Shown here: positions 24,022 through 37,085 of the stretch, in pieces
Position numbering within the stretch: position 1 is the first letter of the stretch
Layout of the letters: each line of letters opens with the position of its first letter
DNA from: Syntrophomonas wolfei subsp. methylbutyratica
GTDB lineage: Bacteria; Bacillota; Syntrophomonadia; Syntrophomonadales; Syntrophomonadaceae
Assembly: GCF_001570625.1 (NCBI RefSeq)
Contig: NZ_BBQT01000002.1
Coordinates: 1 to 64,000, forward strand
Direction: 5' to 3'
DNA length: 64,000 bases
Translations under genes and position numbers: made by a program
Notes under the pieces: generated by a model
Seen by the model: only the letters and a program-made list of their open reading frames with translations
Databases searched by the model: none
Told to the model about the DNA's origin: nothing

Positions 24022-24094
24022 GGTGGTTATGCTACCCAAAATATCTTCCCTCACAACAGAAAAAGCCCGAAACATCGGGCTTTACAAGCTTTAA
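24014..24094 (+). pseudogene. Truncated RelE/ParE-type toxin start
   Basis: An ATG overlapping the antitoxin end opens MRKVVMLPK, the usual beginning of RelE/ParE toxins encoded after Phd/YefM. After nine matching residues the frame runs into the terminator of the tRNA genes and stops at 24094, 1 nt before the tRNA. The toxin body has been deleted, with the break point at or near the terminator. Confidence 0.65.
24052..24083 (-). terminator. Terminator of the serS/tRNA block
   Basis: On the minus strand AAAGCCCGA-TGTT-TCGGGCTTT is followed by TTCTG. It lies 13 nt beyond the 3' end of tRNA-Arg(ACG). Confidence 0.85.
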
Positions 24095-24095
24095 A

Positions 24096-24172
<77 letters not shown>

Positions 24173-24178
24173 ATTTTA

Positions 24179-24272
24179 TGGCGGAGAGAGAGGGATTCGA
24201 ACCCTCGAGACAGTTATTAGCCGTCTACTCGCTTAGCAGGCGAGCGCCTTCAGCCATCTCGGCCATCTCTCC
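24179..24272 (-). tRNA. tRNA-Ser (anticodon GCT)
   Basis: 94 nt, class II, encoded CCA, anticodon stem-loop CTCGCCTGCTAAGCGAG with anticodon GCT. It reads AGC/AGU. It starts 7 nt upstream of tRNA-Arg(ACG), so the two are certainly co-transcribed. Confidence 0.97.
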
Positions 24273-24302
24273 ACATAAACACTCAATTTTAAATTTTCCT
24301 AA

Positions 24303-24392
24303 TGGCGGAGGAGGTGGGATTCGAACCCACGGAACCCGTAAAGGTTCAACGGTTTTCAAGACCGCCTCCTTCAACCGCTCGGACACCCCTCC
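24303..24392 (-). tRNA. tRNA-Ser (anticodon TGA)
   Basis: 90 nt, class II, encoded CCA, anticodon loop TCTTGAAAA with anticodon TGA. It reads UCA/UCG (and possibly all UCN). It begins 72 nt after the serS stop on the same strand, which is also the serS-tRNA-Ser arrangement of Bacillus. Confidence 0.97.
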
Positions 24393-24464
24393 ACATAGAG
24401 GTTGCATCTGCAATGCAAAGGAAAGTATAGCACAGGCTTTTCTTCTTGTCAATAAAGCCGAGGC

Positions 24465-25772
<1,308 letters not shown>

Positions 25773-25807
25773 TCATTCTCTTAAAGTCAATTCAATATAT
25801 TTTTGGG

Positions 25808-25857
25808 GGCAGGCTTCCGGCCTCCGCTCTCCGTCTTCCGTCTTAAGACGACCGACG
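25808..25857. repeat. GGAAGACGGAG-type intergenic repeat
   Basis: The reverse complement contains GACGGAAGACGGAGAGCGGA, close to the sequence at the window's right edge (63956-64000) and to the V1 insert of the 16S rRNA. It lies between serA and serS. Confidence 0.7.
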
Positions 25858-25888
25858 ACTACTTACCCCTTGCTCCTTACTTTTCTTA

Positions 25889-27481
25889 TTACAGTTGCAG
25901 CAGTATAGGTTTTCCGACTATTCCATCCAGCTGGCTTAATTTCTCCAGAACCGGCTCTTCCACTTTATTATCCACATTGATAATCATTATGGCCTTTTCC
26001 CCTTTGGTCTTGCGCGCCACCTTCATCCCGGCAATATTTATGCCTTCATCTCCCAGGGCCGTAGCGAAAGGTCCAATTACTCGGGGTCTATCTTCATTTT
26101 CCACTACCAGCAGGTATCCTTCCAGGTTGCTCTCGGTTTCATAGCCGTTTATTTCTACCAGGAGAGGAAATCTCGCTCGGGAAAGGGTTCCTTCTATAGC
26201 CAGTTCGCGCTCATGATCGAATACCCGGGCCGTGATAAGATTTTTATATCTTTTCGGACTCTGTTCTTCTTTATGGTCAAAAACCTTGATTCCCCGGTCT
26301 TCCGCCATTAAGCGGGCGTTAACATAGCTGACCTTATCCCCCATGACCGGTTCCAGCAGGCCCTTAAGAAAAGCTACCGTTAAAATTTCGGTCTCATTGC
26401 TGCTGATGGGACCGCTATAGGTTAACTCCACCCGGCTGACCGCTGATTTTTCCATCTGGTAATAGATATTGCCCAGCTTTTCCGCCAAAGTAATATAGGG
26501 TTTCAGGTATTCCAGCTCGTCTTTCAACATGGCCGGCAAGTTTACCAGGTTGGGCACTATCTCGCCTTTCAGAGCTTTAATGACCTGCTCAGCAATGTTT
26601 TCTCCCACCCGCTTCTGGGCTTCAAATGTGTCCGCGCCTAAATGGGGTGTAACCACCACATTCTTGAACTGGAACAACGGGTTGTCAATGGCCGGTTCTT
26701 TCTCAAATACATCCAGACCGGCACTCAATACCTTTTTGGACTCCAGTCCTTTTAATAGGGCTTCTTCCTTGATGATGCCACCCCGGGCACAATTGACTAC
26801 CCGTACTCCCTCTTTGGCCAGGCCCAGTATTCTTTCATCAATCATATGCATGGTTTCTTCGTTTCGCGGGGTATGCACGGTAATGAAATCAGCCTCATTA
26901 ACCAGCTCTTCCAGGCTCTCCATCTTTTCCGCTCCGAAGCGGGTAAAGCGTTCATCAGTTATATACGGATCATAGGCAATAACTCTCATGTTAAAGGCCT
27001 TTAAGCGGGTAGCCACCATGGAGCCAATCCTTCCCAGACCTACGATGCCAACCGTTTTGCCATAGAGTTCCACCCCCCGGAAGGGTTTCCGGTCCCAGGT
27101 TCCCCCTTTGAGATACTCGCTGGCCCAGGCCGTATTGCGAATGGAGGATAACAAGAGGCTTATGGTTTGTTCTGCCGCCGAAATGGTGTTGCTATCCGGG
27201 GTGTTGGCTACTATCACCCCATAACGGGTACAGACATCTACATCAATGTTGTCTATTCCATTGCCGGCGCGGCCAACTATCTTGAGTCGTTTAGCCCGGC
27301 TTATCAATTCTTCGTCAACCTGGGTGACACTTCTTACGATTAAAGCATCATACTGGTCAATAATCTCCAGTAGTTCTTCGCGGGAAATCCCATCCCGGTA
27401 GTCTACCTCCAGTTCAGTCTTCAGCAGTTCAATGCCTTCATCGGCTATGCGCTCACTGACTATAACCTTTTTTCTTTCCAT
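25889..27481 (-). CDS. serA: D-3-phosphoglycerate dehydrogenase
   Basis: 530 residues, the long form: catalytic/NAD domain (VGLGRIGSMVATRLKAF, about 145-161), the conserved VNCARGG and TPHLGADTFEAQKRV blocks, an allosteric substrate-binding domain (about 315-445) and a C-terminal ACT domain (NEDRPRVIGPFATALGDEGI). It oxidises 3-phosphoglycerate to 3-phosphohydroxypyruvate, the first step of serine synthesis; the ACT domain suggests serine feedback. It lies 110 nt downstream of the aminotransferase and should share its T-box control. Confidence 0.97.
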   Translation of the reverse strand: MERKKVIVSERIADEGIELLKTELEVDYRDGISREELLEIIDQYDALIVRSVTQVDEELISRAKRLKIVGRAGNGIDNIDVDVCTRYGVIVANTPDSNTISAAEQTISLLLSSIRNTAWASEYLKGGTWDRKPFRGVELYGKTVGIVGLGRIGSMVATRLKAFNMRVIAYDPYITDERFTRFGAEKMESLEELVNEADFITVHTPRNEETMHMIDERILGLAKEGVRVVNCARGGIIKEEALLKGLESKKVLSAGLDVFEKEPAIDNPLFQFKNVVVTPHLGADTFEAQKRVGENIAEQVIKALKGEIVPNLVNLPAMLKDELEYLKPYITLAEKLGNIYYQMEKSAVSRVELTYSGPISSNETEILTVAFLKGLLEPVMGDKVSYVNARLMAEDRGIKVFDHKEEQSPKRYKNLITARVFDHERELAIEGTLSRARFPLLVEINGYETESNLEGYLLVVENEDRPRVIGPFATALGDEGINIAGMKVARKTKGEKAIMIINVDNKVEEPVLEKLSQLDGIVGKPILLQL

Positions 27482-27590
27482 AATTTTCTCTCCTTCTATA
27501 GTTATAGTTTCGCATCAGGGGTTTCTATAGCATGGTCTGACTTCGCCGGTTACTTCTCAATGTAACCTTAATTCCTACCCCTTAAAATCA

Positions 27591-28742
27591 TTAAATGCTA
27601 GAAATATACTCCTGAGCTTTTTTCAAGCCCTTCCCCAGTTCAATCGGGTAACCGCAATTGAGCAGAGCTATCTCCAGGGCGGCCAAGACCGCCAAAAGAT
27701 CTAGTTCTCGCACATAACCCAGGTGGCCTATCCGGAAAATAACATCATCCAGCTTTTGCTGCCCTCCAGCCAAAACTATATTAAATCGCTCTCTCATATA
27801 TTGGCGTATTTTATTGCCTCCTATTCCCTGCGGTGCTATTACCGAAGTTAGGGCCGGGGAGGCATAATCATCTGCCGCCAGCAGCTTCAATCCCATTTCT
27901 TTTAAGGCGGCCCGCACCATCTCCCGGTAATTCAGGTGTCTTAAAAGAATATTTTCCAAACCCTCTTCCAGCATCATTTTCAGGGCTTCTTCCAGGCCAT
28001 GGTATAGCGAGATGGCTGGCGTATAGGGGTTTTGCCCTTTTTCCAGATATTTAAGGCCAGCAGATACATCCCAGTAATATTTGTGGTTTTTGTTTTCCTG
28101 CTGTACTCTTAAAGCCCGGTCGTTAAAGGCCAGGAAGCTTAAGCCCGGGGGAATCATGAAGGCTTTTTGCGAACCGCTAACTACCACATCCAGTTTCCAT
28201 TCATCCATTTTTAAAGTCACTGCCGCCAGCCCGCTTACGGCATCAACCATAAAAAGAGCCGGGTGCTCGCCAACGGCGGCCTTGATGGCGGCTAAATCAT
28301 TGAAAACCCCGGTAGAAGTTTCATTGTGGGTAATCAATACCGCCTTTATTTCCTGATTTATATCCTGCGCCAGTCTTTCCTTAAGTACCTGAGGATCGGC
28401 AGGCTCTCCCCAGGGGAAATCCAGTTTCTCCACCTGGGCTCCGAATTCCCGGGCAATGGTGGCAAAACGATCGCCAAAAACGCCTATGGAAACTGCCAAA
28501 ACTTTATCCCCGGGAGAAATAAAATTAACTACCGCCGCTTCCAGAGCACCAGTACCCGATGCTGGATAAATTATAACCTGATGCTTGGTATGGTAGACTT
28601 GTTTGATTCCTTCGGTTACATTAATTAGAATCTCCTTAAACTCGCTTCCCCGATGATTAACCATGGGTCGGCTCATAGCACGGACAACTCTTTCGGGAAC
28701 GGGTGTAGGCCCGGGCAGAAGCAAATACTGTTCACCTATCAT
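27591..28742 (-). CDS. Class V aminotransferase (serine-glyoxylate/alanine-glyoxylate type), probable phosphoserine aminotransferase
   Basis: 383 residues with the PLP lysine in VVSGSQKAFMIPPGLS (about 183-198) and LLPGPTPVPERVV at the N-terminus, as in the SGAT/AGAT family. No classical SerC is in the window. Its place at the head of a serA-serS run, behind a T-box with a serine specifier, suggests it converts phosphohydroxypyruvate to phosphoserine. Direct serine-pyruvate or serine-glyoxylate transamination is the alternative. Start ATG 28742. Confidence 0.9.
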   Translation of the reverse strand: MIGEQYLLLPGPTPVPERVVRAMSRPMVNHRGSEFKEILINVTEGIKQVYHTKHQVIIYPASGTGALEAAVVNFISPGDKVLAVSIGVFGDRFATIAREFGAQVEKLDFPWGEPADPQVLKERLAQDINQEIKAVLITHNETSTGVFNDLAAIKAAVGEHPALFMVDAVSGLAAVTLKMDEWKLDVVVSGSQKAFMIPPGLSFLAFNDRALRVQQENKNHKYYWDVSAGLKYLEKGQNPYTPAISLYHGLEEALKMMLEEGLENILLRHLNYREMVRAALKEMGLKLLAADDYASPALTSVIAPQGIGGNKIRQYMRERFNIVLAGGQQKLDDVIFRIGHLGYVRELDLLAVLAALEIALLNCGYPIELGKGLKKAQEYISSI

Positions 28743-28844
28743 TCCTGTAATAGCCTCCTTAAATATTGAAACTACATTTCTATCATAAAACCATTTTGAT
28801 GCCTGCTATAACTTTTCCCCCTTGTAATTCGTGTATACACTGCA

Positions 28845-29085
28845 TAAAAAACCCCTCGCCCCATCAGGGACGAGAGGTATTTCCCGCGTTGCCACCCTTG
28901 TTGGTGTTTATAACACCCGCTTGAAGGTTATAACGGAACCACCGCTTATATAGATCGTTTCCAGGTTGGATTCAAAATTGCACTGGGCTGGTTCGCAGCT
29001 TCCACCAGCTCTCTTAGCCAGTTTACAATCTTTACTTTTTCCTTTCATCAACAGCTGGTTATTAAGGTTTGGCCTTGATTATATT
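28845..29085 (-). promoter_or_regulatory. T-box leader, serine specifier (UCC)
   Basis: The T-box bulge sequence AGGGTGGCAACGCGGG is at 28883-28898. The terminator CCTCTCGTCCC/GGGGCGAGGGG is at 28852-28877, followed by TTTTTT. Upstream are stem I elements (AGAGAGCTGGTGG...GCGAACCAGC) and the specifier loop TGAATCCAAC, whose TCC (28968-28970) is a serine codon. Uncharged tRNA-Ser would stabilise the antiterminator and switch on the serine genes downstream. tRNA-Ser(GGA), the isoacceptor for UCC, is encoded at 13395. Confidence 0.93.
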
Positions 29086-29131
29086 ACAGCCTGGGGGCTT
29101 TTGCAAGTGCTTTTTAGCGTAACCCCCTCGT

Positions 29132-30016
29132 TTACCAGCCGCGTTCCTGCATTCTTTCTTCCGGCCTTATAGTACTGATATCTATTCCCACCATGGCTTC
29201 ACCCAAATCCCGGGATACTTCTGCCAGAACCACCGGATCCTGATAATAGGCAGTAGCGGTTACTATGGCCCGGGCTCTCTTCATAGGGTCACCTGATTTG
29301 AATATACCGGAACCCACAAATATTCCATCACAACCCAGCTGCATCATCATAGCGGCATCAGCCGGAGTAGCTATACCCCCGGCGGCAAAATTTACTACCG
29401 GCAGCCCTTTTAGGCGTGCTACCTCCTGTAACAATTCATATGGTGCTCCCAGCTCTTTAGCCGCAGCCATTAGTTCTTCTACTGGCAGGCTGCTGACCCA
29501 CCTGAGCTGCTCATTGACCTGTCTAATATGCCGAACCGCTTCAATTACATTCCCGGTACCCGGTTCTCCTTTGGTTCTGATCATAGCCGCTCCTTCGGCA
29601 ATACGGCGAAGGGCTTCACCCAGGTTGCGGGCTCCGCAGACAAAGGGTACCTGGAAAACGTTCTTGTTTACATGATGTTTATCATCAGCCGGGGTTAGAA
29701 CTTCACTTTCATCTATGAAGTCAATTCCCAGCGCCTCCAGAATCTGGGCTTCTACAAAATGCCCTATCCGGCATTTAGCCATTACCGGTATAGCAACTGT
29801 CTCCTTAATCCGCAGGATAACACTGGGGTCAGCCATCCGGGCAATACCCCCGGCTGCTCTTATGTCCGCCGGAACCCTTTCCAGGGCCATCACCGCACAG
29901 GCTCCGGCTTCTTCTGCTATTTTGGCCTGCTCCGGAGTAGTAACATCCATAATGACGCCGCCTTTTAACCTTTGGGCCAGAGCGGTCTTGGGTGTGAAAT
30001 TTGCCTTTTCTTCCAT
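29132..30016 (-). CDS. pdxS: Pyridoxal 5'-phosphate synthase, PdxS subunit
   Basis: 294 residues from the ATG at 30016 (GGGAGGG upstream). Highly conserved blocks: [49 protein letters not shown] and [20 protein letters not shown]. It joins ribose 5-phosphate, glyceraldehyde 3-phosphate and ammonia into PLP. The glutaminase partner PdxT usually follows directly; here a T-box and the aminotransferase follow instead, so pdxT must be elsewhere or absent. PLP is the cofactor of SelA and of the aminotransferase downstream. Confidence 0.96.
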   Translation of the reverse strand: MEEKANFTPKTALAQRLKGGVIMDVTTPEQAKIAEEAGACAVMALERVPADIRAAGGIARMADPSVILRIKETVAIPVMAKCRIGHFVEAQILEALGIDFIDESEVLTPADDKHHVNKNVFQVPFVCGARNLGEALRRIAEGAAMIRTKGEPGTGNVIEAVRHIRQVNEQLRWVSSLPVEELMAAAKELGAPYELLQEVARLKGLPVVNFAAGGIATPADAAMMMQLGCDGIFVGSGIFKSGDPMKRARAIVTATAYYQDPVVLAEVSRDLGEAMVGIDISTIRPEERMQERGW

Positions 30017-30065
30017 TTTCTTTTTCCCTCCCGAAAACAAATTGTGGTAAAGCACCTTGAGTTTG

Positions 30066-32504
30066 CTAGTCCTCTTCTTTTTCTATCTTAAAACGAGCCA
30101 CACCAACAATACGGTCTTCTTCCGGCAACCTCATCAATAAAACTCCCCGGGAGTAGCGTTTCTGCTGCGATATATCCTCTACTTCCAGCCGGATAATGTT
30201 GCCTTCACTCGTTAGAATAACCAGTTCATCCTCCTTGGATACGATTTGGAAGGCTACCAGCTTTCCGTTCTTCCTGGTTATTTCGATAGCTTTTAGGCCT
30301 TTGCCTCCACGATTCTGCAGCTTGAACTCGCTTAAGGCGGTTCTCTTGCCATAGCCTTTTTCGGTTACCAGCAAAACATCGGCACCTTCCCGGTAGCGAT
30401 CCAGTCCTACCACATAATCATCTTTCGACAGGTCTATGGCTTTAACCCCGGCAGCCGTTCTGCCCATGCTTCTAACCTGCTTTTCGTCAAACATAATCGA
30501 TATTCCCCGGGAATTGGCTATCATTACTTTGCTCCCGGTCCTTACCCTTATTACTCCCACCAGTTCATCACCCTCACGCAGGTTAACCGCTATCAATCCT
30601 GTTTTTCTTACATTTTGGAAAGCCTTCAAAGCGGTTTTCTTTATTATTCCTTTTTTGGTTACCATGAGCAGGTGATGTTCGCGATTAAATTCCCGCGCGC
30701 CCACTATAGTAGTAACCTTTTCCCCGGGGCGTAATTCTAAAAAGTTCACCAGGGGCATGCCTTTGGCTTGCCTGGTTGATTCGGGTATCTGAAAAGCCCG
30801 GGTGGTGAAAACCCGGCCCTGGTTGGTAAAGAAAAGCAAAGTGGCCAGGGCAGAAGTAACCAGAACATCATGGGCAAAATCCTCCGCCCTTATAGTAGTA
30901 GCACTTACACCTTTTCCCCCTCTTTTCTGGGAACGATAGGTATCCAAGGGTTGCCGTTTGACATATCCCCGGTTACTGAGGGTTATAACCACTTCATGGT
31001 CATCGATAAAATCTTCTTCTTCATAGCTGCTTTCTTCCTGGCTTATCTCTGTCCGCCGATTATCGCCGTATCTTTTTTCAATATCATCCAGGTCTTCTTT
31101 TATCATGGCCAGTACTCTTTCCGGGCGGGCCAGTATATCTTCATAGTCGGCTATTCTTAGCAGCACTTCCTCATATTCATTTTCTACTTTACTTCTTTCC
31201 AGGCCGGTTAGTTGCACCAGCCGCATATCAAGTATGGCGTTGGCCTGTATTTCACTTAAGTTAAAGCGGGATTGTAATTCTCCCCTGGCGTTTTCCCGGT
31301 CGCGCGATTTCCTTATCAGATCTATGATTTCGTCCAGATTATCCAGGGCTATTTTCAAGCCTTCCAAAATATGCTTGCGGTTTTTAGCCAGATTCAGTTC
31401 ATATATTGTTCTCCGGTTAATAACTTCCTGCCGGTGTTCCACATAATACTTTATCATTTCCTTCAGGTTCAGAATCCGGGGCTCTCCGTTAACCAGGCTC
31501 AGCATGATAATGCCGAAAGTATCTTCCATCTGAGTATGCCGGAAGAGCTTGTTCAAGACTACATTTACATTCACATCTTTGCGCAGTTCAATAACTATCC
31601 GGATTCCTTTGCGGTCGGATTCGTCCCTGAGGTCAACGATACCTTCTACCTTTTTGTCTCTTACCAGTTCGGCAATTTTTTCCACCAGCCGGGCTTTGTT
31701 AACCTGGTAGGGTATCTCGCTAACCACAATAGAAAACTTGCCGCTCTTTTTTTCCTCTATTTCGTAACGAGCTCTGGTTCTTATGGTTCCGCGCCCGGTC
31801 TCATAAGCTTGCCTGATGCCGCGGGCCTCCAAAATTCCCCCGGTGGGAAAGTCCGGGCCGGGAATACTTTGCATCAGTTCTTCGATAGTGATATCAGGAT
31901 TATCAATATATTCTTTTATTCCCTTTATTATTTCCCGTAAATTATGCGGGGGAATATTAGTGGCCATACCTACAGCTATCCCGGCTGATCCGTTGATTAA
32001 AAGATTGGGGATCCGCGCCGGTAAAACCTGAGGTTCTTCCCGGCTTTCATCATAATTGGGCCGCCAGTCAACTGTATCCTTATCAATGTCTTTAAGCAGC
32101 TCCGCCGCTATCCGGGACATTCTGGATTCGGTATATCTCATGGCGGCAGCGGCATCTCCATCAACAGAACCAAAGTTCCCATGTCCATCAACCAGGGGAT
32201 AACGCATGGCAAATTCCTGGGCTAGCTTGACTATGGTCTGGTATATGGCCGCATCCCCGTGGGGATGGTATTTACCCATTACTTCTCCCACGATATTGGC
32301 TGATTTTTTATGCGGTTTATCATGAGTCATCCCCTGTTCATGCAAGGCGTATAGAATGCGACGATGAACCGGTTTCAGCCCATCTCTTACATCCGGCAAG
32401 GCCCGGGATACTATAACGCTCATGGAGTATTCCAGAAAGGATTTCTTGACTTCCTTTTCGATATCTATGGGTATTACTTTTTCAAATAGACTATCCTGTG
32501 CCAA
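30066..32504 (-). CDS. gyrA: DNA gyrase subunit A
   Basis: 812 residues. The active-site tyrosine is in MRYTESRMS (about 122-130), the GyrA box is QKRGGKG (about 535), and six C-terminal beta-propeller blades follow. With GyrB it introduces negative supercoils. The quinolone region reads [13 protein letters not shown], with Ala and Gln at the positions of E. coli Ser83 and Asp87. It follows gyrB by 15 nt. Confidence 0.98.
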   Translation of the reverse strand: MAQDSLFEKVIPIDIEKEVKKSFLEYSMSVIVSRALPDVRDGLKPVHRRILYALHEQGMTHDKPHKKSANIVGEVMGKYHPHGDAAIYQTIVKLAQEFAMRYPLVDGHGNFGSVDGDAAAAMRYTESRMSRIAAELLKDIDKDTVDWRPNYDESREEPQVLPARIPNLLINGSAGIAVGMATNIPPHNLREIIKGIKEYIDNPDITIEELMQSIPGPDFPTGGILEARGIRQAYETGRGTIRTRARYEIEEKKSGKFSIVVSEIPYQVNKARLVEKIAELVRDKKVEGIVDLRDESDRKGIRIVIELRKDVNVNVVLNKLFRHTQMEDTFGIIMLSLVNGEPRILNLKEMIKYYVEHRQEVINRRTIYELNLAKNRKHILEGLKIALDNLDEIIDLIRKSRDRENARGELQSRFNLSEIQANAILDMRLVQLTGLERSKVENEYEEVLLRIADYEDILARPERVLAMIKEDLDDIEKRYGDNRRTEISQEESSYEEEDFIDDHEVVITLSNRGYVKRQPLDTYRSQKRGGKGVSATTIRAEDFAHDVLVTSALATLLFFTNQGRVFTTRAFQIPESTRQAKGMPLVNFLELRPGEKVTTIVGAREFNREHHLLMVTKKGIIKKTALKAFQNVRKTGLIAVNLREGDELVGVIRVRTGSKVMIANSRGISIMFDEKQVRSMGRTAAGVKAIDLSKDDYVVGLDRYREGADVLLVTEKGYGKRTALSEFKLQNRGGKGLKAIEITRKNGKLVAFQIVSKEDELVILTSEGNIIRLEVEDISQQKRYSRGVLLMRLPEEDRIVGVARFKIEKEED

Positions 32505-32519
32505 TTTCTTAAGCTCCTC

Positions 32520-34675
<2,156 letters not shown>

Positions 34676-34681
34676 GAATAA

Positions 34682-35779
34682 CTACTCCTTTCCTAGCAAA
34701 CAGCCATCCTTAACCAGGGAAATCGAAGCATCCAATGCCTCAAATTTCTCCAACTTCACCGAGGTAAGAAAACTCTGAAAAGGGGACTGCGCCAGATATT
34801 TTAATAATTTATTGCTTTTACTTTCATCCAGTTCAGCCAGAACCTCATCCAAGAGAAAAACGGGGAAAAACCCTTTTATTTTTCTAAAAGTCATTATTTC
34901 TGCCAGTTTCAAACAAATAGCTATATTTCTTTGCTGGCCTTGAGAGGCAAATAAGCGGGCCATCTGTTCATTTAGATAAATATGCATGTCATCCAGATGC
35001 GGACCCAGCAGAGTTATTTTTCTTTTCTTTTCCTTTTCCTTTTCACTTTCCACTTGCTTCCTTAAGCTGTCCTTTAGTATATCCAGATTAATTTTACCAC
35101 TATTAACAGGAAAAGAAAGAGCATAGCGTATTTTTAACTGCCCGCCATCATCGTTAATCTGTGGGTAAATCTCCTGTATGGCTTCATCGAGAACATTAAT
35201 CAGATTCAATCTTGATATAAGCAGTTGGGCCGCTATTTCTATAAAAATATCATTAATTATAGCAGAACTTCTGCTATTATCTTCTTCTTTTTTTAATAAT
35301 AAATTCCTTTTTTTTAGAATTTTCCTATAATTATCTAGTTTAAATAAATACTCATTAGATATCTGTCCCAAAAGGAAATCTAAAAAAAACCGGCGCTTAT
35401 AAGGGGCTCCTTTAACCAAATAAAGGTCATCCGGGGTAAAAAGGTTTATTCGCAAACGGTCGGAATGATTATAGCTGGTTTTTTTCTTATTGATTCTTAA
35501 CAACTTAGCATCCAGCCCATAAGTAATGCTAGAATCAATTATTCTCTCCTGGTGATTATAGCGAGCTTGAACCTGAAGGCTTGAGCTGTCATAACTGATT
35601 AATGTTTTTTCTTTATTACTGCGAAAAGAAATACCCGTGGATAAGTAGAATAAAGCTTCTAAGATATTGGTTTTTCCCTGAGCATTTTCTCCATAGAATA
35701 TATTTAAGCCGGGTGAAGGTTGGCATTCAATCTTTTTTAAATTACGAAAATCTTTTATTTGAAAATTAAGGATTTTCAA
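34682..35779 (-). CDS. recF: DNA replication and repair protein RecF
   Basis: 365 residues, SMC-like ABC ATPase. Walker A is [14 protein letters not shown] (about 30-43), the signature is [12 protein letters not shown] (about 272-283) and Walker B is [11 protein letters not shown]. It acts with RecO/RecR at gaps. It follows dnaN by 19 nt. Confidence 0.96.
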   Translation of the reverse strand: MKILNFQIKDFRNLKKIECQPSPGLNIFYGENAQGKTNILEALFYLSTGISFRSNKEKTLISYDSSSLQVQARYNHQERIIDSSITYGLDAKLLRINKKKTSYNHSDRLRINLFTPDDLYLVKGAPYKRRFFLDFLLGQISNEYLFKLDNYRKILKKRNLLLKKEEDNSRSSAIINDIFIEIAAQLLISRLNLINVLDEAIQEIYPQINDDGGQLKIRYALSFPVNSGKINLDILKDSLRKQVESEKEKEKKRKITLLGPHLDDMHIYLNEQMARLFASQGQQRNIAICLKLAEIMTFRKIKGFFPVFLLDEVLAELDESKSNKLLKYLAQSPFQSFLTSVKLEKFEALDASISLVKDGCLLGKE

Positions 35780-35798
35780 TATCTATCTTTCTTTCATT

Positions 35799-36941
35799 TT
35801 AGTTGCTGGTTCGCAAGGGTACCAATACATAAAGATAGTTGTCTTTTTGCGGATTTACAATCATGGCCGGACCCAATATACTGGATAGGTTTATGAGCAG
35901 TTCTTTAGCTTCTCCTTCCAGCATTTTAACAACATCAAAGAAGTAATTGGTATTAAATGAAATATTTAGTTCACCTTCACCCTCAACCGGATCTTTAAGT
36001 TCTATTACTTCAGTGATTTCACCCATTATTTCCGAATAGCTATTTACTTCTACCTCATTTTCTTCAAACTTAAAGCGGGTATACTGTATTTTTAGTTTAT
36101 CATCCGAAGGGATAACCCGAGCTCTTTCCAGGGTATCAGCCAGAACTTGCGTATCCAGTTTTACTTTATAACTGAAAGAACGTGGTATAACCTGCTCATA
36201 GTTGGGGTATTGTCCTTCTATAAGCCGTGAAAGCAATAAGAAGTTCTTTCGATAAAAACTCACATTATTGTTGCTTAAGCCTATATTTATCTCTTCCGGG
36301 CTATCATCCAGCAGTCGCAGAATTTCGTTAGCTGTTCGCGTCGGAATAATGAAACTTAAGGGTTCTGGAGCATCTGGATTTATATTACAAGAATAACGAG
36401 CCAGGCGATGGGTATCAGATGCAACTACGTTTAATTTACCGCCCTCTCCCAGATCAAAAAGCACTCCGGTAAAAACCTGGCGAAAATGGGTACCGGCAGC
36501 GGCAAAAACTGTCTTTTTAAGAGCTTCTTTTAACACTTCCTGGCTAATGGAAAAGCAGGGTTTTATTTTTTTAAGGGGAAGTGCTGGATATTCGTAGTCT
36601 CTATAGGTATTTATGAAACCTGATGAACGCCCGTATTTTATATCTAATTGTGCTGATTCCTGGTTTAGTTCAATAAATATCTGTGATTCGGGTAATAATC
36701 TTACAAAATCAAAGAAATAGTGAGCATTAACCAGCACACTGCCTTTTTCCATAACTTCAATTTTGTCAGTGCTGGCTCTTATACCTATTTCCATATCGGT
36801 TGCCGTCATAGTCAAACCAGTATCCGGATCAGATTCTAGCAGGAGGCCGGATAAAACCGGTATGGTATTTTTATTGGATGCTGCTCTATAAACCATACTG
36901 GTAATAGCAAGTAAATCTCTTTTTTCAATCATGAACTTCAT
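35799..36941 (-). CDS. dnaN: DNA polymerase III beta subunit (sliding clamp)
   Basis: 380 residues, three clamp domains; SDTHRLARY and the C-terminal PLRTSN are typical. It forms the ring that tethers polymerase III. The start ATG at 36941 lies about 20 nt beyond the AT-rich part of the origin. Confidence 0.97.
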   Translation of the reverse strand: MKFMIEKRDLLAITSMVYRAASNKNTIPVLSGLLLESDPDTGLTMTATDMEIGIRASTDKIEVMEKGSVLVNAHYFFDFVRLLPESQIFIELNQESAQLDIKYGRSSGFINTYRDYEYPALPLKKIKPCFSISQEVLKEALKKTVFAAAGTHFRQVFTGVLFDLGEGGKLNVVASDTHRLARYSCNINPDAPEPLSFIIPTRTANEILRLLDDSPEEINIGLSNNNVSFYRKNFLLLSRLIEGQYPNYEQVIPRSFSYKVKLDTQVLADTLERARVIPSDDKLKIQYTRFKFEENEVEVNSYSEIMGEITEVIELKDPVEGEGELNISFNTNYFFDVVKMLEGEAKELLINLSSILGPAMIVNPQKDNYLYVLVPLRTSN

Positions 36942-36961
36942 AGAAAAACCCTCCGTCTTCT

Positions 36962-37079
36962 CTTTTTCTTTTTTTTATTAACAATTTAGTAGTAATAGTA
37001 GTAGGGACCTGGTTTTTGTGGATAAGTAGCTCTATTCCCGGAAAAAGGGCAAATATTTCGGTTGATAAATTGTTGATAA
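36962..37079 (-). other. oriC: Replication origin, unwinding part (oriC; DnaA boxes, DnaA-trios, AT-rich tract)
   Basis: Read on the minus strand from dnaA to dnaN: two near-consensus DnaA boxes (TTATCAACA at 37071-37079, TTATCAACC at 37060-37068), a perfect box TTATCCACA (37017-37025), a short GC-richer spacer, and then six consecutive trinucleotides CTA CTA CTA TTA CTA CTA (36987-37004). These are TAG TAG TAA TAG TAG TAG on the plus strand. A T/A-only-like tract (36962-36986) follows. Perfect box, spacer, trios and AT tract form the basal unwinding system described for Bacillus subtilis, in which DnaA moves from boxes onto one strand via trios. Confidence 0.85.
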
Positions 37080-37085
37080 ATATTT

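Noticed and set aside
36992-37010. TAG repeats read as a simple microsatellite
   Set aside because: Their position between a perfect DnaA box and the AT tract fits an origin element better.
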